From assembly GCA_013365365.1 (NCBI GenBank), contig JABVXU010000344.1:1-59503 (forward strand): DNA of 59,503 nt, written 5' to 3'. A program made the position numbers and the translations under genes. Every line of letters begins with the position of its first letter. Position 1 is the first letter of the stretch. Source of the DNA: Cruorifilaria tuberocauda (lineage: Eukaryota > Nematoda > Chromadorea > Rhabditida > Onchocercidae). Below the pieces are notes generated by a model, which searched no databases, was not told where the DNA came from, and was given only the letters and a program-made list of their open reading frames with translations. Positions 12,931-30,906 of this stretch are shown in pieces.

Positions 12931-15221
12931 TACAATTATTGCAAAATTTGTGCATTGGAAATATATTTTCCAGTGAGTCATATTTTCCTCATGATTCACA
13001 TCGAAATATTAGCTTGTGTAGAAGAGCTTGAAATATTTTAGCATCATGCGATCAAGATCTATGTGTATAAAATATGTTCGAAATGCTTTTTTTTTATCCA
13101 TAGAATTGAAATATATTATGAGAAAATTTTTGAACTCTCCTATCTATATTTTGTACCGTTATTGATTAATCGATTGACAAGGATATCTCGATTCTCGGTT
13201 ACACATGAAAATTCTAGGGTTGACAAATCTGGTTTGTAAAGTTCACAAGTTCAATTGTCTCACATACATTTAAATCGGACAGTTGATTGGCCGCAAAATA
13301 CCTCCAAGTCTTCAGTTTCCATTTCTGGCGGGATATTATCAATGATTGTTTTTGGTAGTAAGTTGAATTCACCGATGATCTTTATTCCATTAATTCCTTT
13401 TTTTGAGATTTAAATAAAAGCATTTTCATGAAGTAACTTTGTATTTTTAGGAACATCATAAGTTTTCGAGAGTCAGTTGCGATTTTTTTTTCTCTTTTGA
13501 GGAGGAGTTTTGACTGTTAATCTTTTATTTCAGATATTCTAACAGTTGTTTATCATCATTCCCAGTTACAATAAATCATTGCAACTATTCTATCCGAAAA
13601 TAGTGTATGTCTGGCGAATCAGTGTTATTGGTATACAAAGAAACGATACAACAAGAGTCTGGTTTGTTTCTTGGAGTATGACGGATCATGACTGAATTTC
13701 TCTGGTTTTTAAATTTATCTTTATAGATTTAAATTACAGTTTTTTCCTGAGGATTAAAAGTCTATCGAATTTGTCAGTTTTAATTAGAAAAGTATTAATA
13801 TAAATTTGCTTGAGAAAATTTACGAGACTGCAACACTCATCGTTAGATTTGGCTTAAATCCAAAGTTTGTTATAAATATGAATATACTATGAAAAATATT
13901 TAGAAGTTTCATCTTTAAGTTTATAGAACCTCTATTTTTTTCAGTGAAAATAATTGTTCAGTTCGGTAAAACAGCAAAAAAACATTTATTAAAGAATTTA
14001 AAATTATGTAGTGTCTATGAGAATATAAAGATTTAATTTTGATTCTTTCTCCTAAGATTTTTAATATTTTTATTGTATAAAACAAGTTTTGAAAGACTAG
14101 AGAGAGATTTTAAACTTTATTATTAGCTATTTGCTGATTTCCACGACGGACACCAATTAAGGAAGTAGGCGGGATTCACGTTATCGAATTTTACTTTAGT
14201 TTAGATTTATGGAAAAATAATGAAACAGACACATTTTTTTCGTCGCATAGAATTTTTGTTTAGCTTTATTTCATTTTACGTTGCACTTCCCCATTTTACC
14301 AAGATCTTTAAAATTATCGAATTTCTTAAGCATTGGTAGACTCAATTATTCCATTAGTTGCAGTTCATTTTACAGTCACTTATGTTTAATATGGGATGAA
14401 TATACAAATTATTTGAATAGTAAGAAACCATGGAGCGAATTGCTCATAAGGCCTATAAATGGTATGTTTCCCATTGGTAATTATTTTCTAGTAATCTGGA
14501 GTAAAAACTGTGTCAATATTTTTACAGAAGTATGCTGTAAAATAATATTAAGGTATTTGGAAATATAAAAACAATTTTCATAAAGCATTGCAATCATGAA
14601 GTAGGTGGCAGCATACTGTTAAGCTAACATCAGATAAACAATCATTCCGCAGATTTTTTCAAAGCTAAGATATGGAACACTTTACTGCAAACAATATTTG
14701 AATTTCGATCAAAAATTGTTCATAGCGAGATAAAGCAAAATCAGTGAGATGAGTTTATCTTATCAATATTTGTGAAATAAATTTAAGTATCGCTTATTAG
14801 AATATCATTCTAATTACTATGTTTACAGTTCAAATGATTTAATTCAACTAATTTTTTTCAGAATTGTTTTATGAATAATCCCTCTAAAATCACCATTATT
14901 TTCCACCATCGCCGACCACCCTAGCGGGTCTGATTTGTTGTCATTATCTTTTATTTCGTGCTATTTTCAAAGGTTTGTTCGTATTTTTGAAAGCTTATTT
15001 TAGTATCTTGATTATAAATTTTTAATAATGGTTTTTACTTTAATAAATCTGTAGGCAATGTACAGTACGGAGATCACGTTAAATGAAGTTGATTTGTAAA
15101 ATACATATGTGATAATTTAATGGATTGCGTCGATTGTTGGTTGCAAATATTTGCGTACTATAAATAAAAAGAAAATATGGAATATAATTCAATTTCACTA
15201 AGGAGGTTTTAATAAATTGTA

Positions 15222-15230
15222 TGTTGCAGT
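15222..15230 (+). promoter_or_regulatory. Candidate trans-splice acceptor of the AdoMetDC gene
   Basis: tgttgcag ends at 15229, with the ATG at 15231. No upstream coding exon in frame is visible, so an SL acceptor is the simplest reading; a cis-spliced 5' UTR exon is possible. Confidence 0.4.
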
Positions 15231-17611
15231 ATGTCAACGTCTGACGGTTCTCTTGATGAAGGCACTTTTCCTGTAGAAGATGTATCCGGTGTTATAGATG
15301 ATTATTTTTTTGAAGGTTACAGTTTCATTTTAAGATATCAAGTTTTCCCTGATCGGAAATCGAAATTTGCGGAAAGTATAATTCTTAAAATTCAAGATTT
15401 CAAAATTACAAGTCACTCTACTGTTAGCTATTACTTTTTCCAAAAATTATGAATTTTTTGCATGGTCACCGTAAAATTTTGAAGCAATATGATTCCCCAC
15501 AATTCTAAATCTAGTAATTTGTTATAGGCGCTGAAAAATTGCTGGAAGTGTGGTTTGATAAAAATCAGGATGGAGCTACATCCTTGCGAAACATACCATA
15601 TTCGGAACTTGTTTCTATGTTGGATATAGCTCACTGCCACATTTTGCACTCTAAAAGCAATGAGTGCATGGACAGCTACGTTTTGAGGTTGTGAATTGAG
15701 CAAAAAATTTTCGAAATGTATATTCTATATTTTATGCAAAAATCTGCTTATTTTTTAAAAACGGGTTTTTGTGATTTAAAGTTTGTAGTTATCGTCATTT
15801 TGTAACTTTTCAAGAGAATCAGGAGTCGTGAAAGTTATTTAAAAGATTTATTTTCGCTTACTAACAGCATTATCCCTGAAATCAAATGAAGTGCTGTGTC
15901 AAGAAAAGCTCAATTGCAGTGAAAGCAGCATGTTTGTTTCGGATTCCCGCATTATTCTAAAAACATGCGGTACAACACAGTTACTTCACACGATAAGGCA
16001 GATTTTACACCTTGCTAAAATATATTGCAATATGGACAACGTTATCAGTGTTTTCTATTCAAGAAAAAAATTTATGCATCCCGAAAAACAGCCCTATCCA
16101 CATTTTTCTTTTGAAGCCGAAGTTGACTATCTTGAAGAATATTTCACAGGTATAATTATGCAGTACTCATCGGTAATCCCAGTTCTAGCTCAATGTTTTT
16201 TATTATTTGAGATGAGAAATTTTTTAACAGTATTAATGTAAAAGATATTGGTTTTGATACTTTTTTCTTCAGGAGGTTCAGCTTATTGTATCGGTCCACA
16301 AAGACAGGATTGTTGGTTTCTGTATACAATGGTTGCTCCACAGGCTACTTTCCCATTTCCGGATCATACGCTTGAAATACTTATGAATGGATTACCAGAA
16401 GATGTGCTAAGTGTATTCAGTTCTAGTGTGAGCAAAGATGGGAAAGACTGCAGAATGGTATTATTATTGCTAGTTTTCATTAAATTTAGTTTTTAATGAA
16501 GTTTAAAAGTGTCTAGATTCGCATTATATACATAGTAACTATATAGATTTTCTTGTTCCTATTGTACGTGGCATCACTTATTTCAATCGAATAATCTGAT
16601 AAGGTGTTGAAATAGCAAACCAACTTTTTACAGAAGTCTGCTATCAACACGATATTACCACCTGGTATCATTGTTCATGAGGAATTATTCAATCCATGCG
16701 GTTACAGTTTGAATGGATTAATTCCACATTCAGTAAGCGTCAAGTTGAAACTGTTTTTCCGCATTTTCAAAGCGGAGTTATTTTTGAAAATTATTCAATA
16801 TGACACATTACTTTTCAGGATCATTATATTACGATTCACGTAACACCGGAACCAAATTTCTCTTATGTTAGTTTCGAGACAAATCAGAATATGCTGAATT
16901 TGAGTGATCAGATGCTAAAAGTTATAGAAATCTTCAAGTATGTTTTTGTTCAAATAGTATGCTCTAGTACTTGCGTGTAGGGAACGAATAACATACGCTT
17001 GAGAAAGTGGTATTTGCCTTTTACCAGATTTTTTTCGTCTTAAATTTCATCCTTTTAAAATGGTTGCCTGCTCAAGATTGGATAATTAGCAGCTTTACAA
17101 AAAATTCTTTGTAGACCGAATAAATTTTTACTAACCATTTTCACCAATGAACTGTCAAATGAAGGCAAAGAAATGCAGAAAAAGTTATGGGATCTCAAAA
17201 TACGTGGATATCGCCGTACGAATTTGCAATTTCTAGAATTACCGGTATGATATGCATGGAGTTTGAAAAACTTCAGCTTATTTTATGATCGAGAATGTAA
17301 CGGTTTAAGAAAATTATAGTACTAATACGTCTCGACAAAATTCATTTATTTTAATAATACCATGGTACATGCAAACAATAACTATTAAATTAGATTAAAC
17401 GTGTCAGGTCCAGGCAATCGTTTGAAGAGCACTGCTAAACAATGCATTATTTTCATTCATTTTCGGTCCAGGTTAAGTCCCTATTTAACTGTTGGATAAT
17501 ATCTTTCACCATCATGTTTTGTTAGAGTTTATTGACACGCAGGATTTTATCTTTTTTCAGAATGAAACACTGGTGTATGCGCAGTTCGAACGAGTGGAAA
17601 ACATGAAGTAG
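15231..17611 (+). CDS. smd-1: S-adenosylmethionine decarboxylase proenzyme (352 aa, 8 exons)
   Basis: Exons: 15231-15315, 15528-15687, 15920-16149, 16273-16457, 16634-16732, 16819-16937, 17115-17244, 17561-17611; all phases join. The enzyme decarboxylates AdoMet to supply aminopropyl groups for spermidine and spermine. The family hallmark [11 protein letters not shown] lies across exons 2/3: autocleavage is expected between Glu83 and Ser84, which becomes the pyruvoyl group. KTCGTT carries the catalytic Cys (about Cys98, Cys82 in human). The N-terminal FFEG(A)EKLLEVWF and [10 protein letters not shown] blocks are also conserved. Length is close to human (334) and nematode enzymes. The start follows an acceptor-like TTGCAG by one base, suggesting SL trans-splicing. 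No truncation or missing key residue is seen. Confidence 0.96.
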
Positions 17612-19314
17612 ATAGCAGCTGATTTTAGTGAAATTGTCTATCGCTAATAACATTAGTGATGAATGATGAGTGTTTAGTCTCTTCACAATTTTTTTTAATT
17701 AGTAGTTTTATGGTGTTATTAGCATTTTCAATTATTTCTTCATAATATTATATCTCTTTTATTCTTTTATGCGCTTTGTTGAATAATCTATTGCTTCAAA
17801 TTATTTATTTTTGTATTCTTATGCATTACGTTTATTTGTCTGTCACTTCTGTAAGATAAACAATTTGAAAAATTGCGGAAATGGAAAAGGAATCCTTACT
17901 AACGTCTTTAGATTAGTTCCACTTCTAGAGGTATTATTCCAGATGGTTAATATTTTCTTGAGGCATCCTTGTAACGATGATCGTCATACCGATGTTGATG
18001 ATGACATAGAGCAATTTTTTATATATTTTCAAATAGGCTTAAGTGCTTCTGATGTCTCTCATCAAAATAACGCATCATATATGCAAAGAAAATTTAGTCG
18101 CAGTAGCCGAAAAAATTATTGAAATTGGTGTGTAAAGACGTATTTATTTCAGATCAGTCGGTTCTCCTTACGCTTCGATTGTACGATATTATTAGAAAAA
18201 ATGATATAGCATTGAATGTTAGGTATTTTAACTATCCTGCAACATCTCGGAATTAGAAATTGCAGCATTTTTTTGAAAATTCCAAACATACTGTACTGAA
18301 AATTATCTCATACGAGCACTCGAAAAGGGCAAAAAGATAAATTAAGTTCAACCGATATACAATTGATTAGCCATTGGTTTATGCAAAGTGCACAGCACAC
18401 CTCATGATAATTGGATTTTGGTATTCGATAATTAAGACCAGAATTAAATGCTTTCATTTATCTTCAAGCCCAAAAGAGAAAATTTTATCAAATAAAGCTC
18501 TGCGACAACTCCCGCATATATATTCCTGGAATGCTTTTTATATCCAATATCAATATTATGTGAGCGGAAGAAACAGCGCAGTTCTAGAATTCTGAAAGCA
18601 AATAAAATCAAACCGTAAAATTTTGAAACAAATTAGTTGTTCTAATCTAATTATTTAAGAAGAAAAAATGGAATTTCTACAATAACTTGAAATTTCCCAA
18701 ATTATTTGTAATAATCACTCAAATTAAGTGTCACATTAAGTTTGGATCAAATTTATTAAATCAAGGAATATCATGAATATTTATGCATTTCGCATGAGTG
18801 AAAATTTTTGAAAAGACAGAAATAAAAAGAGCCAACTGAATTTTGAATCGATCCATTTACGCTTACACGTACACACTTAAAATGATATTTTCGTCTTTAC
18901 GTTATTTATTTGCTTTTCCAAGAAATAACATTTATGCTATTTATTCAATTAAAAGCATTAATACTACCAATTTACTAAAAGATCGATTAACACTTCTTTC
19001 ATAATGTTTACAAGTATCAATTTTCAAAATATCATTAATCGGAGAGAAAAACTAGTTATTATGTTTTTAGTACTGTCATCTCTGATTCATCGTAATTAAT
19101 AGTAATCAATCATATAAGTTTAATTCGAGCTTTTCTAGATAGTGTACTGTCGAACTTTCTCGAACTTTTCTTTCTATCCAAATTTCTCGCAAAACAACTT
19201 ATTCAAGTTTAATTATGCATAATTAATCAAAAAAGTAGATTTGTTAAGAGACAATACGATAGTTTCGAAAATCCTCAAAGTGAACAAAAATTTAAGCTGA
19301 ATCTTTTGGCCCAC

Positions 19315-19476
19315 ATGAATTCAGCAATAGTGGCAACACGCTGCAAGACGACCAACGAACAGGAGATGGAACAACGCAAACAATTTATAAAAGCAACCTT
19401 TGGTCGAAAACTGGTAGCTTGCCAAAAAACACGTTTTAGTTTAAATTTTTCAAATATTTTTAGTAATTGTGGTTAG
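19315..19476 (+). other. Short unexplained ORF (53 aa) with higher GC than its surroundings
   Basis: ATG at 19315 to TAG at 19474-19476. The first 40 codons are hydrophilic and charged (NEQEMEQRKQFIKATFGRK) and the DNA is visibly richer in G and C than its flanks; the last codons are AT-rich filler. There is no clear splice acceptor before the ATG. It may be an isolated exon, a decayed transposon piece or chance. Confidence 0.2.
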
Positions 19477-19965
19477 CTTTTATTTATCCTGAAAGTGCCA
19501 GAGAGAAATGTGTATTGTCAAAGATTTCTACGCTCTCGAGAGATCATTCCTGTCGAAAGTTTCGAAAGTTTTCAAGATTATTCAGTTTGTCGAACGAACG
19601 ATTTCACTTTAATTAAAGTTTTTTCTATTCTTTCTCTAAAAGATATCAGATTCTTCGTGCATTTTTTGTAAATTCTTAAATACTGGTACCTGGCATTCTT
19701 CTCAATTTCACTGTTCGTCCATTTCTCGTCTCATATCTTTCCTCTAATTGATCATGCTTGTCGTGAATCGAATTATTTGATTAAGTTTATTTGCAGCAAA
19801 ACAGATATGTTTGTTGGAATTTCCAGAACTTCATCATTTGTTATTTGTGGAGCAGAAACTACAGAAATATTCGTTTCATTGCAGCATTTTCATGATACTC
19901 AGGTAAGTATTAAAGATGTTTAGTCTATTCTTTCGTATACTTCATATACTACTTTGTTTAGGACC

Positions 19966-20247
19966 TTAAATTATTCACTATAAAGTATTCAATGCGTGAG
20001 TTGAAGAAAAAATGAAATCAAAATGAATCTCGAAGATTTCTGTCTCTTTTATACATAAAGGAAGATGAGATGATATCATTGCCAAGGATCGGCCACTGAA
20101 GCTTGTCATTGACGTCACTCATCAGGCTTGGTCTGAAAAAACCCAAAGACAAGGACTTATATTTTATTGGCTATTAAATTATTTTCGTAAATTATTCAGT
20201 GCGTAGATTGATCGAAAAATGAAATTAAATCAATCTCAAAGATTTAT
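19966..20247. repeat. Diverged direct repeat, two copies of about 74 bases, 208 bases apart
   Basis: Copy 1 (about 19966-20040) and copy 2 (about 20174-20247) share ttaaattatt, then ttcartgcgt, then a aaaatgaaat block and atctcRaagattt at their ends. The order and spacing of these blocks are the same in both, so this is a real ancestral duplication rather than low complexity. Confidence 0.55.
20110..20117. promoter_or_regulatory. Perfect CRE palindrome TGACGTCA
   Basis: An isolated TGACGTCA, the CREB/ATF consensus, sits in the GC-richer spacer between the two diverged repeats. It is far from any gene start, so function is uncertain. Confidence 0.25.
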
Positions 20248-23200
20248 GAATGAATGAATGAACTTTCATTTGAGGTTAAATTTGAGGTAAGACTTAATTT
20301 ATTTCAATTCATGACTTTTATAATTTTAGTAAAGACACTTGAATTTTTTAAAAAATATCTAACTGAAAGAATGCGTGATAATTATAGTTTCATAGTTTGA
20401 CGAATGGAATTCCAATAAGTTGTTCTAGCTATTTTCATCTTTCCTCTCTACTTTCTCTCCTCTCTACCTCCCTACTAATTTAAACTTGTTATATGTTTTT
20501 TTGTTCTTACCTTCTCTCCTCATTTATTGATTTTGGCTTATCAGTTTGAATTTAGTGTCTCAAAATGTTTTTCAACTTCTATGAATTCCATTATTGCAAG
20601 TCTTCACTCTAATTTTATTATGCTTCCATCTAATTTGCTTTGTTTTACAATTACAAGCAATAAATAGATCAGGAGACGGAATAAAATTAAAATGTATCAT
20701 AATAAGGAGAAAAGCGAAAATGTTTCAACATAATTTGGTATTTCATCCGATTAAAACTTGATAATCTCTATCTCCTAATTATTTCACCTAATTAAAACAT
20801 ATAAGAAATTTTAAAGTTTTAAATTTAAATACTTCATATTTTTCAGCTTTTTTTAGTTGCCTTTTATCTGTGACTATTTATAAGCACAGTGATCTGTTTA
20901 AACAGGTTTATTCATAAACATTATGAATTGAAAATAAACTGGCACAATGGAAAATTTTTGGAAAATTCTTTCAATTATTATTTTCAATGATATCTGAAAA
21001 TATCCCATTTTTTTTAAATAATTTTTTCTGATACATGTAACTGGCTTTCTCGTCTCCAAGCAATCTCTCTTCACCCCTTCCATTCATTCTCGGAAGTGCA
21101 GAGAAGAAATGTTGTTAGCAATACTGATGATTGAATTGGATTGCCCTCTTTCCATGAAATAATCGTTCATTCATCCTCACTCATTTTTTTCCTCTATTTT
21201 CCTTTTTTCACCAGCACTGATCGGAATGGTTGTGATAAGAGTAAACACTAATAGGAAAATTGTGAAAGGAAAACTCTTCAATCGATATATGCTTATTTCT
21301 TTTCAATGTTGTTTCTTTTTTTTTGTAATATCTTATACTTTATGCTAGCAGAAAGTTAAAGTTGTTAAATGCATTAGTACGTAAACATATTGCACTTTTA
21401 AAGTTTTCCGAACGTTTTTTTCTTTTTCAGTTATTTAGTTTTTCGCTTCATCTCATATGCAAATTGATGGAATTGATAGAAGATAGCATACCAACTTATG
21501 ACACATAGAAAACATTCTTTCAATTTGGGTTATCAAACTTCATCTTATAATTAATAATAGCAGTTGGGGAAATGACAAAATTAAGCTTACGCTGAATTTA
21601 TCTAATTTTAGTTAATTAAATTATTGAACATAAAAACAAAAACACATTAAATTTTTCTGGATGTCATATGTGCTAACATAAGTCATATATGAGTTAGTTA
21701 TAAATAAGAAAAGCAAGTTAAAAATTCTGATAAGATGGATTTGCTTCCTACGGATTCCAACCAGTTTTTAATTGAAATCGACGTCGAAATAGCATGTTAC
21801 ATGTCAGTTTCAGCAGCTACCATGTTCTGCAGTAGCGAATCTTTGATATCATAAACAAATATGACATATTGGTTTTTGTAGTTTGCAGTACTGAATTTTG
21901 TTAGTAACTTTGTTTATCCACATTATTCATTTGGTTTAATTGTCAATTAATCATGTAAATATCACTTTTTTCTTTGGTGATATGAGAAATAACAAATATA
22001 TATTGAATTAGTAGACTTGTTGTGGGATGAATCATTTCATATGCCTGAGAAAGAATTGAAAAAGTGTATTAAGCTTTTTGTCAATGTTACCACTCATATG
22101 ATAGCCAGTCATTCCTCTTCACCAACCAGTTCAATAGTCACAGTTATCTCAATTGTAATATGTCTTCACGAAAAAATTATCTCATTGGTTTACCTTTTCA
22201 ATAGTAAAAATAATCTTTCTATCTCTCTCTTTATTCCACTCTAAAAAGAACAATAGCAGTTAGAGAAACCTTTTCATTGTAGCACTTTTTTTCTATCACA
22301 TTAAAATACCTTATGCTGTTATTCATTGTTAGCTTTTCATATTATATATTTTAAAGAAAGAGGGGAACAGGACAACAAGTAATTTGATTAATATCGCTTT
22401 AAATTATACTTATCAATTTGTTACTCTTCTTCATGAATTGACTGTCTCTTATTTCATTCATCTGAAATTTGGATGAATAATATCTGAAATGAGAATGAAT
22501 TCTGTAATGTAAAATACATAGTAAGCACAGAAATTCCTTAATTCTGATTAGACTTTCGGGAGATGAATGGTTGAAGAGAATATTGAAAAAAGCACTGAAA
22601 AAACATCTTCTAAACATTAAGCTGTGATGTGGAGCTGAAGCGCTGTGCAACTATAAGACTGCGATAACTTTAATTTTAGCAGTAACTTCAAGTAAAGCGT
22701 CACTACGCTAATCATTTCTGATAAGATTAATTCTAGATATATGAGAGCTTACTGAAAATTTTAGATCGATAGAATAAGAATGAAATTTTAAGGCTACATT
22801 AGGTTGTTGTTATAAGTATCATAGCAACAGCACATTGAAATTGCTCACCAAGTACAAAGCGTCGACTTTTTTTTCTGCAAGAGGTCAAAGCATCATTTGA
22901 GAGTGAAAATGCAACAACCGATTTGAATTTATAAGGGAAATAAGAAAAGTGATATGAATGGTTTAAAGACTAAGAATAGCACCTGACTTACGAAACAAAT
23001 TAGAACAAAGGTGAATCTGAATTAAACAGGATACAACATTTATGAACGAGGTTGATTTCCATCTGCCATGTATTCTAACGGACGTTTTCGTAGTATCTTC
23101 CTTCACGGTAGTATGTGTGGTAGGGCAGAAGAATTATGATGCGTCAACTGAAGAGGAGAAAGCTTGAAAATGCTCTTATATGCCTTATTCTTACAGTAGG

Positions 23201-23703
23201 GCAGGAATATCAGTCTTCGATAATTAAGAGCGCCTATCAATTCAGTGTTCATAGAAAGCCGGTTCCTAAGAGCTGATATATGTTTGTATTATGAAGTTTA
23301 AAAGATTAGTACTGATGGCTATCGTAACTTAACCTTAGTGTACATTGCTAACTTATTTTCTTATTAATCATATTTCTCAGTTTCTTTCATTTAATTTTGT
23401 TTTCTTTATGTTCTAGTTTTTACATATTGTTCAAGATGAAAGTGCTAGTAATTATGATGAAGCTATTATATTAAATTTTGTTTTCAAAAGAACATATCTT
23501 GGTGTTTTATAGCCATTATATGACTATTACTAATAACTATAATTAACATACTAAAAGTATCCCTTTCACTTCATCTGTGCTGTTTTCTCACTTCCGGAAT
23601 TCATGACTATCCATGATTATTTCTTGGTTTGATGAACTTAGTCCAATTTTGTGAAAATCTTTAATGTGGTCTGCAGCATGAATGATAATTATATCTGCTC
23701 ATT

Positions 23704-23715
23704 TTTTTCAGGGAA
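23704..23715 (+). promoter_or_regulatory. Candidate trans-splice acceptor of the MSK-like gene
   Basis: A run of T followed by TTTTTTCAG ends at 23711 and the ATG lies five bases downstream at 23716. This matches the nematode SL acceptor pattern closely. Confidence 0.55.
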
Positions 23716-29044
<5,329 letters not shown>

Positions 29045-29550
29045 TTTTTTTGATTTAAGTAAAAATTTTTTAGTAAAATTAGTGAAACTGGTATAATGTT
29101 TATTAAAATGATGCGTTCAGTACTTATTAATAATTTCATAGGAAAATGATAATTGAATGAGAAAATTATAATTCACTTTACGTCATGCCGCAGAGTCTCA
29201 AAAAATGGCAACTTATAACTTAGATGTCAAAATTTACAGCTCAAAGAGTGGAATTGATTTAAAACCTTATTTTTTTGTAAGGAATTTCACAGTTTTGTTC
29301 CATTTTTTTTATATCCATTGATTTTGGATTATGCACACTTTATCCTTCTCCTTTCATTCTTTTATCGAAGATTCGTTGATATGTTATGTTGTCTGTCTAA
29401 ATTTTTTTGAAATATCTGGTTATTTATTATATTGTTTTAGGGGAAAATTTTACCCATGTTTGTTCCTTAAAGCACATTTATCTCTTTAAAAGTGTAAAAT
29501 CAAACAGATATTTTAAAAAATATACTCTCTGATAATTTGATTGCTTTTCA
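29045..29550. other. Spacer after the MSK-like gene
   Basis: About 500 bases, AT-rich, probably the 3' UTR of the kinase gene plus intergenic DNA. The only signal I see is the acceptor at its right end, before the small membrane-protein candidate. Confidence 0.4.
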
Positions 29551-29552
29551 GA

Positions 29553-29838
29553 ATGGAACCAAACCGTAGGAGCCCAGTCCCTTTAATATGCTTGTATAAT
29601 TCAGTTACGATCAGTGTAATAGTTTTAAATTGTTGTGATTACTTGACTGTATGCTCTTATGTTCTTTCTTTTTTACTACTAGTCCATTTGTTTTTATGTA
29701 CATTATGTGTTTTATTCCTGCTTCTGTCATTACTTTCAGAATTAATAGCAAAACGGTAAGGAAAATTAAATGAATTTCCAATTAAATGTGATTTGATTAA
29801 TTTGGTCTCTTCTCCTTTGCAGATTCATACAATTGTAA
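29553..29838 (+). CDS. Candidate small membrane protein (71 aa, 2 exons), unrecognised
   Basis: A TTGCTTTTCAG acceptor ends at 29551 and the ATG follows at 29553. Exon 1 (29553-29755) encodes about 67 residues: a short polar start (MEPNRRSPVPL), then an almost continuous hydrophobic stretch that could make two membrane segments, then SELIAKR. It ends in a good donor (CG/GTAAGG). A 67-base intron ends in CTTTGCAG, and exon 2 (29823-29838) adds RFIQL and a stop. The trans-splice-like site, small intron with matching phases and coherent membrane pattern favour a real gene, perhaps sharing an operon with the kinase upstream (about 500 bases). I recognise no family; a chance T-rich frame remains possible. 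Confidence 0.4.
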
Positions 29839-30906
29839 AACGCTCATCTTTATTTTTAATTTTTTTAAAACGAATCTTTACATTCTAAAATCATCATTGT
29901 TCTTCGGAGAAAGCAAATAGAAAAAAATTATCCCTACTTTCTTTTTTTGAATATTCGATTATTTCCCATTTATGTTGTCCTTTCTGGATACATAATTCCA
30001 CTTTTTTCCCATTGTTTGTGCAAGATCAAATTTTCCATTTTTTTGTTTGTTTGTTGTGCAAGACTGTACTGATAAGGAATGGATTTGTGCCATATTTAAG
30101 GAAATCGTATTTTAACTTTTGTTTTATTGACTGATCGATCTTATGAAGAATTTCATAGAAATGCGGAAAGAAGTTAAAATTCCACTTCCTCAGAACTTAT
30201 TAATCTGGTCATTCGATAAGCACTCTCCTTTTTTCGAGAGTATCGTGTTTCTTGATATCATAATTTCACTAATCAAATTCAGTAAAATGTAGCCCAAGGG
30301 AGAAATCATTGAAAGTTTCATTTAACTGAAATCACGTGTAAAAAAGAAATAATATGCATCCTTAAGTGATTGAGGTATAGTGTAAAAGTTTGGAAATATA
30401 ACAACAGGAAAAAGAATTGCAAAGAGGTACTATAAGCATAAGATATAAAAATAAAGCCATTTAAAAATACACTATTTTCTTCATTTCAAAGCATTCGAAG
30501 TTGGATACAGGACAAAAAATAGCTGGAAATAATGGTATGTAGTTCAAAAAAAGAGAATGAAAATATATAATTACCTGGCACTGCGACATTATAAAATAAA
30601 ATAAAGACTTTGTCTCTTGTGTTAGCCTGATATTTTTCTGCCTCAAATTTGAATGGAAAATGCGATACCATGTTCTTTTTGCAAAAGATGTTTAAATAAC
30701 AGATGGCATCACTGCTTTCCATAGACAAATGATTCTTTTTGTTTTTTGATAGGAAAGGTTGATAACATATTTTTGAAAGAAATTAGAAAGTCTTTATCCT
30801 TGTTTCCTATATGCTCTTTCCAACAAAAACTTAGTCATGATAATATGAAATATTTTTGAATATGTGATACATCAAGTTAATTTATAATTTATCAATTATT
30901 TTTCGA
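29839..30906. other. Intergenic region upstream of the Maf-like gene's 3' end
   Basis: AT-rich, with T-runs near 29940-30060. The two minus-strand ORFs at 30461-30728 overlap each other in different frames and look like chance. It should contain the 3' ends of the converging kinase-side and Maf transcripts. Confidence 0.4.

Larger units (their letters stand above)
10776..15228. other. Intergenic region between the SCYL2-like gene and the AdoMetDC gene
   Basis: AT-rich DNA with no convincing gene. It holds a CT microsatellite at 12013-12040 inside an otherwise unremarkable 140-codon ORF (11728-12150), a second CT-rich microsatellite at about 12895-12930, and a slightly GC-richer patch near 14900-14935 that could mark the promoter or 5' end of the downstream AdoMetDC transcript. 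ORFs at 11043-11267 and 14281-14568 resemble no family I know. Confidence 0.5.
17612..23710. other. Intergenic region between AdoMetDC and the MSK-like kinase
   Basis: About 6 kb of AT-rich sequence without a recognisable gene. It contains a 53-codon GC-richer ORF (19315-19476), a diverged direct repeat (19966-20040 and 20174-20247) flanking a perfect CRE-like octamer, and a slightly GC-richer stretch at about 22800-23280 with broken frames. The 103-codon ORF at 17811-18122 probably lies in 3' UTR or intergenic DNA. Confidence 0.5.

Noticed and set aside
17811..18122. 103-codon ORF after the AdoMetDC stop
   Set aside because: Lies where the 3' UTR is expected, has no acceptor-ATG pair and no recognisable domain.
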